A DNA stretch of 64,000 bases. It comes from Pleurostoma richardsiae. Its lineage: Eukaryota > Ascomycota > Sordariomycetes > Calosphaeriales > Pleurostomataceae. How positions within the stretch are numbered: position 1 is the first letter of the stretch; every line of letters begins with the position of its first letter. Location of the stretch: NCBI GenBank assembly GCA_030052745.1, contig JANBVO010000022.1, forward strand, positions 1-64,000. Direction: 5' to 3'. The translations under genes were made by a program, and so were the position numbers. This document shows, one piece after another, positions 33,099 to 44,134 of this stretch. Below the pieces are notes generated by a model, which was not told the origin of the DNA, did no database searches, and worked only from the letters and a program-made list of their open reading frames with translations.

Positions 33099-34961
33099 TC
33101 AAGTCTTGGCAGTGGCCTCTTCATGAGGTCCTTTAGTGACGTCCTCCATGTCAGAGTCAGTTACCTCCGTGTCCTTGAGGCGCCAGATGTAGACAGGCAG
33201 CGCAAAAAGAAGACCGCCTGCCATGAGTCCCCAGCTGGACCCAAATAGGGCGGCGATAGGCGCTTTCTCCTGGAAAGGAAAAAAGTTTAATAGGCAGCTG
33301 CCAACACCCTATAATTCGGACGGGCATTTTCAGGGAAGGCTACGAGACAACTCACCGCGTCTAGTTTCGATATGGCTGTTGCCCCGACGGCCTGGATGCT
33401 CTTGTAAAAGCCCGAGTAATAGGCGAGCTTCCTTGGATCGTTGGTCAAGGCACCCATGGTGTAGTAACAGTATGTCTGCCAAAGGGCATCTAGGAACCCG
33501 TACGCCATGTACAGCTAGTTTAGCGAGTCAGCAGTGGCATGTACGGCCGTGACGAAATAGCGTAGGCCTACAATAAGATACCAAGTGTAGTCTTTATCAT
33601 AGATATCCATGTTAGGTCCCTTGTGAGACCGATGAGTCTTCTTGACGAACGCAACGCCACCGCCCCAGATGGCATTCACCATGACGAACATTAGCACCCA
33701 GGCAACGCCAGCCCGGGCGCGGCGGGACAGTCTGGTCCAGTCTAGGAAGGCACCGAATGAGGCCGCGGCGATGATCTGGGATATCCAATAGAACACGTTG
33801 TTGAAAGCACGAGTGCGGGTCGAAAACCAGTACGCGTTCATGTCTGCAATGAACTCATCAGTCGACAGATTTACTAGGACAAAGGCACAATGGTCAATGA
33901 TCCAACACTCACCGTTGAACTGGTAGGTGTAGAAATAGTTTGAAGCAAAGAACATAGGGAACAGGAGAATTATCCAGGGGTCGCCGACTATGGTTCGATA
34001 CAACCCTTTGAACTCCTCCATGATCCCAGGGTGGACGTATCTCTGAACCCGAGTGCCGTCCGCCCGGACGACGTTCTCGGACGGAACAAGACACCAGCAT
34101 AGTGCTGCACCCAGGGCCTCGAGAACGATAAATGCAGCATAAGTCCCGTCGGTGACAGGACCCGATTTGACTTTCCAGTTTTGTCCAACGGTCACAGCGG
34201 CACCGATCACCGCGCCCATGTTAAAGAGTAACCAGGTGATGGAAATAGCTCGGCCCTTTTGGGATTCGGTCGGGTAGGACATCATGACCACACCCTGCGC
34301 GCACCACAAAAAGGCGCCGCACATACCAAGAAGCGTGCCCGAGAAGATGACGAAGCCCTCGTTCTGGGTGTGGTTGTAGCAGAGGAATGACGCGGAGTAG
34401 ACGGCGTAGCCAATGCCGCCGATGGCCATAGTCCACTTAACACCGCTACAGGCCCAGTTAAACGCGATCGAGGAGGTACACAGCCGGGATACAGTGCCTA
34501 TGGCAGACTTACATGTAGTTATGGATGCTGCCGACGATAAAGCCGAAGACGGCAAAGGCACTGTGCAGGCCTATGCCAGCATTGTTCTGCACCGTGGCGT
34601 CGACCTGCCCTGCGCCGCCGAGCCCTGCAAGAGCATTGTACATGCTGTCAACGTTGTTAGCACCATTAGCAAGAGGCTTTGGGGGTAAGAATGCCTACCC
34701 GGGGTTCAGAAACAGAATGAAGCCGACAACGACGATTTGAGTCATCGGGGCGGCGTACCGCGGGATAGACACGCCCAGGATGCGGCGGGTCTTGAAAGTG
34801 ACAACTTCTCCGTTTTCGCGGTCCGGCAAGGCGCTGCCATGCTCCATGTCTTCAGAATATCCATCAGCATCATCGCCATGCCGCCCCTTACCGAGGCGAA
34901 ACTCCTGCTTACCGTTGGCGGCCATGCCCTTCATGTCAGCCGTGTCCTTTGCCTCGGCCAT
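33099..34961 (-). CDS. UNC93-like major facilitator protein
   Basis: Six exons (34961-34699, 34644-34513, 34445-33913, 33843-33572, 33514-33356, 33269-33099) give 509 residues with all phases consistent. A hydrophilic N-terminal tail of about 60 residues precedes TM1 (QIVVVGFILFLNPG). Across the first junction comes GMYNALAGLGGAGQ, the hallmark of the fungal UNC93/DUF895 group. Later marks are GVKWTMAIGGIGYAVYSASF, SYPTESQKGRAISITWLLFN, IDWT-like DWTRLSRRARAGVAW, and LYMAYGFLDALWQTYCYYTM. About 11-12 membrane segments are visible and an acidic tail ends the protein. Its substrate is unknown; relatives sit in the plasma or vacuolar membrane. It is transcribed divergently from the PhyH-type dioxygenase gene, 970 bp away, with a Zn2Cys6 gene beyond, so the three may form one catabolic or uptake unit. 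Confidence 0.88.
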
Positions 34962-35931
34962 TGCAAGAGTAGATGAGATTGATGTGTCGAATTATGCACT
35001 GAGAAATACTTCAGGAGCATGCCACGCGTCGACGTCGCAACGAGGGCTGTGAAAGGCACTGATCAGCAATTCGCCTACGCGGTGCTGGACGTAAATTTAT
35101 ACCCGCCGCTCCAGCCCGGACATATCGACCCTGGGACGTGGAGGGAGAGCCCAAGATCTTAAAGACCGAGGCGCGCCATGGTTGACGCCTCACACAAAAC
35201 GAGCGGCGCAGATGGATCCTGACCGACTGCCAGCGACTACGATAGTGTGTGTATCTCGGCGCAACGCGAGTCGCAAGCGAAGATAGAAGTTATCGAAAGT
35301 AGATAAGACACACAAAATGGGGGCCTGCCGGGCTCGGCCCAGCGCGGCACCGTTGGTGATATTGCTTTCAAGCCAATCAGCCCACCGCCACTGTCCGAGT
35401 TACCTTGTCTAGTTAGCGCTGGTGGCCCCTTGATGGGGCGCCTGCATGGCAATAGTTATCTCCAATACTACAGTTCTGATACGTCTAGATCATTTAGTGC
35501 CAGCTCCCGGTTTTTCGTGCGCGTTATCAAGAACTCCACGGATCCTATCGAAGGATCGCGCATCTCCAATCGCGGGGTTCCTGGATGGTCGCCACGCCCA
35601 CCAGACCGTCGGAATCGACGCTCATCCCGGATCCCTTCTGTCCTTTGGCTAGATCGGAGAGCGTCTCCTACCACTCAAGCACTATCCTTCAGGCGCAGCG
35701 GCGCCATACCGTCAAGGGCATGTCGGACAGTTGGACGTTTATCCACCAATCATTGACCCCATCAGTTGCTACGCTTGCAGTGGTATCGCCTTCCAGGTCA
35801 ATCATCGATTACCAAGATAAGAGATATATCTGTCTCTCGTACCAGAAACCTGACCATCTGTGGCCCCGAGGTCTGTTGCATTGTGTCTTCATTCTCCAGC
35901 GTCTTCCATGCTCAGCATCTTGCAGCTAACA
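34962..35931. promoter_or_regulatory. Shared divergent promoter region of the UNC93-like and PhyH-like genes
   Basis: 970 bp between two divergent start codons. No supported gene lies inside; overlapping short frames around 35430-35760 have no domain. CGG and CCG triplets are scattered through the region (CGGTGCTGG, GCCGCTCC, CCGGTTTTT). No single paired site stands out. Confidence 0.45.
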
Positions 35932-36852
35932 ATGCCGGCGATCCTTGAGTCCCCCGCTGTTGTCCACGTAGAGATCACTCCCAATGAACTGGTCTCGCGG
36001 AGCATGTCCAGGCAGAACGTAGAGAAGGCCGTTGTTGCTCTTGCCGAGGATGGTGTCGTCGTCCTTGACAACGCCATCTCGCACGAGGCGCTCGACTTGC
36101 TCAACCAGCGCATGGTCGAGGAGGCCAAGTACCTCCGCAATGCCAGCGGGACGCAGTTCAACTACGACATCAGGGCACAGAACATTCTGCAGCACATGAT
36201 CCCTGAATCCGAGTATCTGCTCTCCGACATACACGCCAACCCATTCGCCGCGGCCGTCTGTCGGGCGGTCATGGGGCCTAACCCGGTGCTCCGCTACCAC
36301 AAGGCCAACACTAACTTCCCCGGTGAGAGCCGCCAGCCTGTCCACTCGGACGTGCATTACGAACACCCCCGCGCCTGCTTCGCGCTGGCGGTCAATACCG
36401 TGCTAGTGGACTGTTCGCCCGAGAACGGCTCGACCGAGGTCTGGAAGGGGACGCACCTGACCACACGGTTCGCGGATCAGAACGGTATGAAGGGAATCTT
36501 CCCCCATCTCCTCGAGGAGAGGAAGAAGGTGTGCGGCCCGCTGCAACCGACCGTGAGGAAGGGCGGCATCATTATCCGCGATATGAGACTGTGGCACGCC
36601 GGGATGCCGAACCATACGGCGGACCAGGTCCGCGTCATGCTCAACCTGATCTACTTTGCCGATTGGTACCGGTGTCCAATGAAGATCAAGTTTCCGAGGT
36701 CAGCTGAGCCGCGTATAGTCGAGCTAGAAGCTGAGAGTGGAACGCAGATTGCGGCGGAATTTGTTGACAGTTTGGACCACATGACCCTTAGACACACGCA
36801 CGACTTCGGGCAGGACGACAAGAGGGAGGAGTTCGGCCGGAACCGGGAATGA
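35932..36852 (+). CDS. Phytanoyl-CoA dioxygenase (PhyH) family 2-oxoglutarate/Fe(II) oxygenase
   Basis: Intronless, 306 residues, starting at MPAILESPAVV; upstream in-frame codons look like leader sequence. The double-stranded beta-helix carries the iron triad H138 and D140 (PVHSD) and H222 (RLWHAGMPN). R233 in the following strand is placed to bind 2-oxoglutarate. TEVWKGTHLTT is the usual PhyH turn before the second half. The reaction is oxidative hydroxylation of an organic substrate with O2 and 2-oxoglutarate, giving succinate and CO2. Fungal members act on secondary metabolites, fatty acyl compounds or unusual carbon sources, and the substrate here is unknown. Divergence from a transporter and convergence with a Zn2Cys6 gene suggest a small regulated module. 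Confidence 0.85.
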   Translation: MPAILESPAVVHVEITPNELVSRSMSRQNVEKAVVALAEDGVVVLDNAISHEALDLLNQRMVEEAKYLRNASGTQFNYDIRAQNILQHMIPESEYLLSDIHANPFAAAVCRAVMGPNPVLRYHKANTNFPGESRQPVHSDVHYEHPRACFALAVNTVLVDCSPENGSTEVWKGTHLTTRFADQNGMKGIFPHLLEERKKVCGPLQPTVRKGGIIIRDMRLWHAGMPNHTADQVRVMLNLIYFADWYRCPMKIKFPRSAEPRIVELEAESGTQIAAEFVDSLDHMTLRHTHDFGQDDKREEFGRNRE

Positions 36853-37463
36853 ACCTCTGATGACGGCGACGTAGGATCAAGTTAAATGCGGCAAATACGT
36901 ACCCGCTCTCGAACCTGATGGCAAACAGCAAGGTTTTCATGTTATCGGCGAACTAAAGGGCGCTGCTCCCACGTTGTCTGGACGAGTTCGCCTAGTAATT
37001 CGTTGCCATCAGGACCAGGGAATGGACGACCTGCCAATAGACTCGGCAGCGTTATGACATTATGGCAGCAGGTCGATGACGAGCTCGGCGCGAATGGCGG
37101 CTCGCTGCTCCTCACCCTCGTAGATTACGAGCTCACAGTTTCCATGTTGACGAATATAATCTCATATTGCGGAATTGAGACTAGATCATATTGAATATAT
37201 TGTCAGTCTTCTCACTATCATATGCCTTTGTACTCACTAGTGCCATGACACCCTGCAGGTTATATACCATCGATACGCCGTCTCTGATCATGCCAAGTAA
37301 CGCCTAGCCAAGTAACGCCTGGGTATCCCTGCTTGTTCGAAATGTCGTTGACCCGTATCTTCCATATCACCCTGCTCCGCTTACCAGAACCTCCTGGCAT
37401 GCACCGTATTGCATCCCATGACCGTCGATTCCTTCCTCTGTCCGTGGTACAGAGGCTTCGGGG
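36853..37463. other. Convergent intergenic region, no gene seen
   Basis: It lies between the 3' ends of the PhyH-like gene and the second Zn2Cys6 gene. A 19-nt near-duplicate word AAGTAACGCCTAGCC/AAGTAACGCCTGGGT occurs at about 37296-37325. Confidence 0.5.
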
Positions 37464-38949
37464 CTAAAAAAGAATCACAGGAGGCTCCAGCTTTGCAGAA
37501 ACAACCTCAGTGCTCCACGCCTGCTCTAGCCGACGTCGTACAATGCCCACGCTTCTAATCCCACGAACAGACTCCATCGCCAGAAACCTGTCCTGGATAA
37601 ACTGCCGGGCATCCTCCGGGACCGAAACTCCATCTTCCAACACCGAGCCGGCCATGTACAGCGGCCATACGTGACTGGCCGTCGCCGAGCTGCGGACGGG
37701 TACGTGTCCGATGTGTTCAACGATGGCTCTACTGCTCGCGGAAATGGCGGCTGCATTGTCTTCGCCTGCAAAAGCCACTGTCTTGTAGTATATCAGCATC
37801 GTCGCATACCGCATGGCCTCTGCCGTATGGCGAGTGTCGTCAGGTATGCCCAAAGGTGGTGACCAGGAGCCCAGCTGCTGCCGAAGTCGATCGGCTGCTG
37901 CGAGCCTGTCAGCCGTACATGGGAGGCCATCGTCGGATGCATGAGTGAGGCGAGACAACCGCGCAGCTATGGAAAGCAGCGTGTCTACAGACGCGAGGAA
38001 CGCTGTCCGCTGGCCGGAGAGAGATGACCACTTGTCGTCGTAGTAGAGATCAAGGAACAGAGACGGCTGCCCCGTCGACACCAGCGCGAGGACGTTGTGA
38101 TAAGCGAAAATATCCAGGATCATGCGGACTGTCCTATCCGGGGCTCTACCTACTAGGTTGCCCATGTGGCTGCCAATGATCTTCCCGGCAGCTGCCAGGT
38201 GCCTAACCCAGTCGGCCGGACTATTCGCTTCAAAGATCTCGTTGATGCTGAGCAAGATGATACTGGTAAGTGTAGTGAGTTCAAACTCGGACCACGCTCC
38301 GACACGGTGAATCAATGCCCTAAGCACTTGGGCCTTGTACTTTGCGTTATGCGGGCTGAATTGGTCGTAACGGGATGCCAGATGGGTTGCCGACAACAGA
38401 AGGACCGAATCCAGGACCAGAGGGCTGGAGAAGGCCATGGGGAGAATGACTCCGCAGTAAACATTGATAGATCGGTCGTCTGTACTTGCAAGAAGACCGG
38501 AGATAGTGTAGAAGAAGTGCTGGATCAAGAACGACTGGTCATGGGACAGACCGGGAGGCAGAGGCGACAACGATGCCACTCCACCTAGGTCCTGGGACAC
38601 AGCCTTCGATGCAGCGGTATTAGGGTCTGACGTTGGCGGAGATGTTCTCCTTAGTCTCCGGCTCCTACCGGGCCTGTTCACGGGCGCGTTCCCCTTGCCG
38701 GGGCCCGCCGGGGAGGAGCTCGTGGTCCATCGGAGCCGGATACCATAGCCTTCACAATCCAGGGACAGGCGGATGCACTCCTTGCAGCTTGGCTTGGTCT
38801 CGTCGCACCGATATCCCCTCCGACGGCAGGTCCAGCAGCCTATGCAAGGTGGTCAGGGGAATAACACAAGGCAGCAGCTCGAGGCGTTGAAGTGGCATAC
38901 CGGTTCTAACGCGTCGTATGCGGTCGGGGTCGGGCTGTTCGGGGGCCAT
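37464..38949 (-). CDS. Zn2Cys6 transcription factor (short type)
   Basis: Two exons, 38949-38901 and 38839-37464, give 474 residues. The 61-nt intron (GTATGC...CATAG) falls right before the zinc cluster. The cluster is C18-X2-C21-X6-C28-X6-C35-X2-C38-X6-C45 (GCWTCRRRGYRCDETKPSC). The remainder is the fungal TF_2-like helical domain: LIQHFFYTISGLLAS, GVILPMAFSSPLVLDSVLLL, and an AWSEFELTTLTSIILLSI helix, as in many regulators of metabolite pathways. No stop or odd residue is seen. The start at MAPEQPDPDRIRR was chosen because it splices directly onto the cluster. It is nuclear and probably regulates neighbouring genes; the PhyH-like and UNC93-like genes are the closest candidates. Confidence 0.88.
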
Positions 38950-39700
38950 GAATCCAGGGTGCCTCACGTGCAGGAAGAATTTACATCTGGACCGGCAGGC
39001 TTGACTTCGACGAGGACCGGGGAACGGAGCCAACTAATTAGTCAAAATGGAAGCTCAGGGGCGGTCAGAGACACTTTTGGTTCTGGGGCTCTCACCAGCA
39101 GGTCCAAGATAACGAGTGAGGATGGCCGATGCGCTTCCACGCTGGAGGACTTATCATCCAGGAGCGGGTCCAGATGCGGGGTGGCGGCGCTAGAAAGAGT
39201 AACGCGTGATAACTTGAACTCAGGGGACGCACGATGTGACCCTGGTAACGTTAATGATAAGCAGGCATAGCATAGTACTTTCAGACTATCAGGGCTGTGC
39301 CACATGAAAAGTTTAAAAGCGTTACCACCGGAGTAACTCCTCTAGCTCCTCAGCGGCAACCCCTTTTTTTACCATAGTAGAGTTCACTTTTCGACTTGAG
39401 AATGTATAATAAATACTCCGTACAACAACACCACCGCGCTGTCCGATGCGGTATTGTGAGCGTCGGTCCAGTGGTCACGGCTGATTAAGAGGAGCACTGG
39501 ATGACCCAACACGGACTGAGACGCCAAGGCACGCTGCTCTCTTATGTGTCATGAAATAATACAAATGTTTCGAAGGATATGGATAGGGTTAGGCTGTGCG
39601 TATTTCACATTACCATTACGTGACAAGGTCTCATCATTTCAGGGCATCCGGCTGGAGTTCCCCTCGCATATCTCGTCAGGAACTAGAGGTGTGGCATCCT
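38950..39700. other. Intergenic region, no supported gene
   Basis: Upstream DNA of the second Zn2Cys6 gene and 3' flank of the GH55 gene. Plus and minus frames around 38773-39305 mirror each other and lack domains. AT-rich from 39370. Confidence 0.5.
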
Positions 39701-42700
39701 TCAGCTCCTAAACATGGCCACGCTCTGCACAAAGCCATCGGCGTTGTCAACGTAGCTTGCAACATCTATGCCGTCAACTGTGATCATCTTGGTCGTCCCA
39801 ACGGTGTTAAGGTTGTACAGCGACACGTCACTGTTCTCGACACTCAGGATGTGGCTTTGGCACGTCTCTGGCCCGTTCTGCGCAGAGCAGTCGGTCGAAT
39901 AGTTCCCGAAGAAACTATACAGACCCGCACCGTACACGAGCACGCCGCTGCTGTCCTTGACTCGCAGGCCCCATCCGCTGGCGCCGGCGGGAATGGCCGG
40001 GTCGTGGTACACGGTGAGGGCGGGGAAGGGGATGGTGGCATCAGGATTGGGCTGATAGTAGGCGGTCTCCGTCTGAATCTGGCCCATAAAGACGTTCTTG
40101 GTGGCGACGAGTTGATACTCGTACAGGACATGATGTTCCACTGCGGTGCCCACCATCCAGATGTTGCCAAGCGTGCTCTCGACTAGCAGGCCACGGCCCG
40201 CATAAATGGTAATGCGGGTCAGCGACGCATCCTCGACGTCGTGATCGGCCACCCAGAGCCACACGTTCTCCATGTACAGGCCGGTTGCCGATTTGGTGAC
40301 GTGCATGCTCATGAAAGCGGCAATGCAGCCAGTGTCGAGGTTGGCCGAGGTGACGGTCGTCGTCGGCGTCGTCGGGCAATTTTCCACTTGCAGATCAGAG
40401 CCCTTGAAACCACCGACGCGCGTGTGGACGTCCCACATGCCCGATGGCGTACCGGTTGAGGCCAGATTCCATTCGACAAGGATGGCGCCAGCTTGGGCGC
40501 CCTTGGTGGAGATGATCATGTCAGACCACTCGACGGTTCCAACGGCGCCCGGTATGCCGACCTGAACAACGGGCTGCGGGTTGTCCAAGTCGGCAAAAAA
40601 GGGACCGGAGGACAGAATAACCGGGTACGCCTCGCCGACGATTCTAGACCCGGGAGGAACCTTGATCGTGCTGGTGACGGTGTACATGCCGGCGTCGAAG
40701 AAGACAATCTTTCCCGTTGCAGCCGCCTCTGCCAGAACCGCATTGATAATGGCGGTGTCATCCGTGCCGTCGCCGGCCGCACCGGCGGCCCGAACACTGA
40801 GGAACTGAGAGGCAGGAACGTTCTCATACTGCGGTTTAGAGCGCTCGTAAAACATGCTGCCAGACGTGAGGTCGGACGGCCGAGCATTAGGGGCGATGAT
40901 GCCAGGAAGGTCGTTCGGGCCAGACGTCGGGGTGTAGTAGTTGCCTTTGCCCCAACCGGATATGGTCGACTTGTCTGTTGTTCCGGCGAGGAGCGTCGCT
41001 TTTCCGGGTCCTTGGATAGCAACAGGGACATTACTGAGACCGACATTTTCCAGGATTAGGTTGTTGCCATGCGCCGGTCCAGTGGCGGCGGTGTTTCCGT
41101 AGGCAATACCGACTGGTGTGTTGGTAATTTGGCTGTCAATAAAGACGACTGAGCTGACTAGGAGCTGGTTCGAGTCGTCGATATTCGTGATGTCGAGCCC
41201 GACCTGGCAGTCATTGATACTAATGCTGCTGTAGGTCCAGCCCCAGTCCCACAACTGATGGATGGCAGTGACGGCATTGTGGAAGGTCAAGTTGCGCATG
41301 GTGAACTGTCTTCAGACAGCGTTAGCGGCCGATCTGCTCAAAGCTCGTCCATGAGTGGGGATCGAGTGACTCACTGGTTGCCGACCTCGATGCCCTGGGC
41401 TCCGCCGTAGAAGACCATGTCGGTTAGGAACCCGCCGGAGCCCTCCTCAATGAAGAGACCCTGATGTAGGTTGCCAGAGGCCGTGGACATCTTGACGACA
41501 ACATTCTGGACCGATGTAGCCTGTCCGGTTGGCCAGTGGATGCCAGCAACCAGCAGAGATGCTGGAGCGGCCGTCATATCAATCACGAAGTTGCGAATCT
41601 GCCGCCAGAAAACATTCGTCGAGCCCCAGCCAAGAGCACCGCCGGCCTGATACTGATCGCCGTCGATGACCCAACGCCCATTGAAGCTCGACGATGCCTT
41701 GAGGACGGGCATGCATCCGGGATTGCCAACAAGCATGGTATAGTAATAGTCAATGATGGGCGCAGAGACGAGGTAGGTGCCGGGAGGGAAGTAGACCTAG
41801 AGGGACAGTAAGCATCGCAATCAGAGGATAACCTTAAGGAGGGCGGTGAGGCGTACCAATGCGGGAGTTGTCGTCGTCGAGGAACAGGAGCCCGGAGCGC
41901 ATCGTCCCTGTGCGCTGATGGCATCGTTAAGAGCACTGGTATCGTCGGTAACACCGTCACCCTTCGCGCCATAGTCCTTGACATTACGGAACACCTTGTA
42001 GTCCGAGCCGGCGAAGGGGGCAACGCCCTGATGCTTGATCTTGCTAAGCCAATAGTCAGTGCACGCGGGCGCGCTAATTGTAGAAGTTGTAGAGGATGAG
42101 GTGGTCGTCGTCGAGCTTTGGGAAGAAGTGTAAGAGGAGCTGCTGCTGCTGCTGCTGCTCGAGAACCGACTACTCGAGGTAACGCTGCTCATAGCACTAG
42201 AGGCTACTGAGGAAGACGTGCTCGAGCTGACAGCTGATGAGGAGCTCAAAACGCTGGATGAAGTCGAAGATGGAGACGTACTCGAGGGGAAACCCCAAGT
42301 GTAAGAGCTGCTGGAAGGGGTTGAGCTGCTAGTGCTCGATGGGCTAGAGCTGGAGCTGGAGCTCAGCACACTCGATGTGATTGCACTGGACGAAGACGCT
42401 AGCGATGAGCCGGAACTGGACCTCCATGTCGAACCAGAACTAGACCGAGTTTCCACGGTGGATTCGCTGGAGCTCGGAGCGCGCGTAGAGCTAGTTAGAG
42501 CAATAGAGCTAGTTCCTAAGGTACTGCCCAACGATGCACTGCTAGTAATGGTGCTGGACGGTAACGACGATGTCGAGGATGTGCTCGTCGATACAGAAAA
42601 AGAGGAATTGCTGCTGCTGCTGCTGCTCATCGTGAGGATGCTTCCGGATAGTGACGCGGATGAAGACACTCTTGCAGATCCGAAAGTGGAGAAAGAGAAG

Positions 42701-43035
42701 GAAGCCGAGGAGCTCGACGACATGAGTGTGGAAGACCTAGTAGTTGCCCAAGTACCACTCAAGCTTCCCGCAGTGCTCGTGGTAATAGTGATGTTGGTCT
42801 CTGGGTTAGTGATGATCGAGGACCCGCCGTGCGCGGCCTCGCTGAGGCTGGAGCATGGCGGCGGGGGAGTGGTGGGACAGGTCGTTATGGTGCTATGGAC
42901 GACGACGGTCACGAGCCTCTTGGGGCTCGCGAGGTCAGTGCTGTTGCCTCGAGACACGAGAGTATGAGGGCTGGCAAGGACATCACAGAAGAGAACGCAG
43001 ACAGTAAAGAGCGACTGGAGTGAGTGGGCACGCAT
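39701..43035 (-). CDS. GH55 exo-beta-1,3-glucanase with a long Ser-rich N-terminal region
   Basis: Three exons, 43035-41857, 41796-41375 and 41309-39701, give 1069 residues. A signal peptide (LQSLFTVCVLFCDVLA) is followed by about 270 residues that are largely Ser, with Thr, Ala and Leu, clearly a heavily O-glycosylated stalk. Its coding strand contains CAG-type runs, seen as GCTGCTGCTG repeats near 42139-42159 and 42609-42631. The catalytic part has the two tandem right-handed beta-helix (pectate-lyase-3-like) domains of GH55: YKVFRNVKDYGAKGDGVTDD with YFPPGTYLVSAPI, then FLSVRAAGAAGDGTDDTA with GKIVFFDAGMYTVTST. GNQQFTMRNLTF spans the second junction. GH55 enzymes cleave laminarin or cell-wall beta-1,3-glucan outside the cell. 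The stalk suggests wall anchoring, but no GPI signal is obvious at the C-terminus. Most fungal GH55 enzymes lack such a stalk. Confidence 0.88.
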
Positions 43036-44134
43036 CTTAGCGAAGGGGACGGCACTGACGCGCGCAGGAGAAGAACGAGTGGACGGGAGATAACGACGGG
43101 ATCGCCCTTAGCTTTTCCCAGAACAGGACATCGCGAGGCTTCTCGCGAGGGCAGCCAGGGGCGCTTTAATAAGAGACGTGCAAGGGCCTTGCTGTCCGGC
43201 GGCCGCTTGCGGCACAGGCAGGCAGCAGGCACGATGCTTCTTTGGTCATGGCGTCAAGTGAGATGAGAATAGGGAAGCGAGTGTGCGCCCCGCCCCTGCA
43301 TGAGCGCCGTGGCGGCCTCATCCTTCCGGCTCAAAAACTGGGAGAGGAACGACACGAAAGCGTCGGGCCAGAACACACTTTTGGCTTTGCTCTGGGATTT
43401 CAGCGCAGGTAGCCGGCGAGCCACAGGAGAAGCCAGTGTCTTTCTCAGCAAACTCCTCGACGTCCTCACTCCGTCAGGGCCCGCACCACAGAGGCTAGGC
43501 TTGAAGGAGGCTCTCAGTTGGGGTCGATTAAGATTGGTGGCGCCATTTGGCCAATAGACTAGGGGCGTAATATGAGCTTAAAAAAATAAGGCTTGGGCAC
43601 AAGCAACTCTGGCGTCAAGGCTAGCTGCAGACCCCTGAATCCCCGCGACTCGAGCCGATTTGCCGTTGTCCCGCCGCTAGCCCAGTATTGTAGGTTGGTT
43701 GTGGTATGTTTGCAGTTTGACCGTTGCCAACTCGATGTGACACTCCCCACGAATCCCCAGTCGACACTTCTCATCCAACCAGATCTCGCCGTTGGCGGTG
43801 GTGGAGGGCGGCATCTCCGGATCGCGTCGGTCGTTTACGGAGGTCAGCCGCCATAGCCTGCACGTTGGCTCGAATGGCGCCTCCCTTCCGATTGTTATCA
43901 GCCTAGGGCTTTAACGGCTCTTCTTTTCCGCGTAACTGCTCAGAAGTGATCCACAGCCGGCGGCGGATGGCCAACACCTTAGATCAAGAGCATATGGCTG
44001 TGTCTCCCGTCTACTCGTCGTGTACGACGCAGCTACTCCACAAAAGTCAAGCTGCCAGTCGGGTGCAGTTGGTGACAACCTTAAGCATAGCTGCTACCAA
44101 AGCATATATGCATTGAAAGAGAGCGGAGCCCTTG
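43036..44134. other. Intergenic region, no supported gene
   Basis: Promoter of the GH55 gene and 3' flank of the Tm-1-like gene. Short frames on both strands carry no domains. Confidence 0.5.

Noticed and set aside
42332-42967. 211-codon plus-strand frame rich in Leu, Glu, Asp and Val
   Set aside because: It is the antisense of the Ser-rich stalk of the GH55 gene; its composition is forced by the opposite strand.
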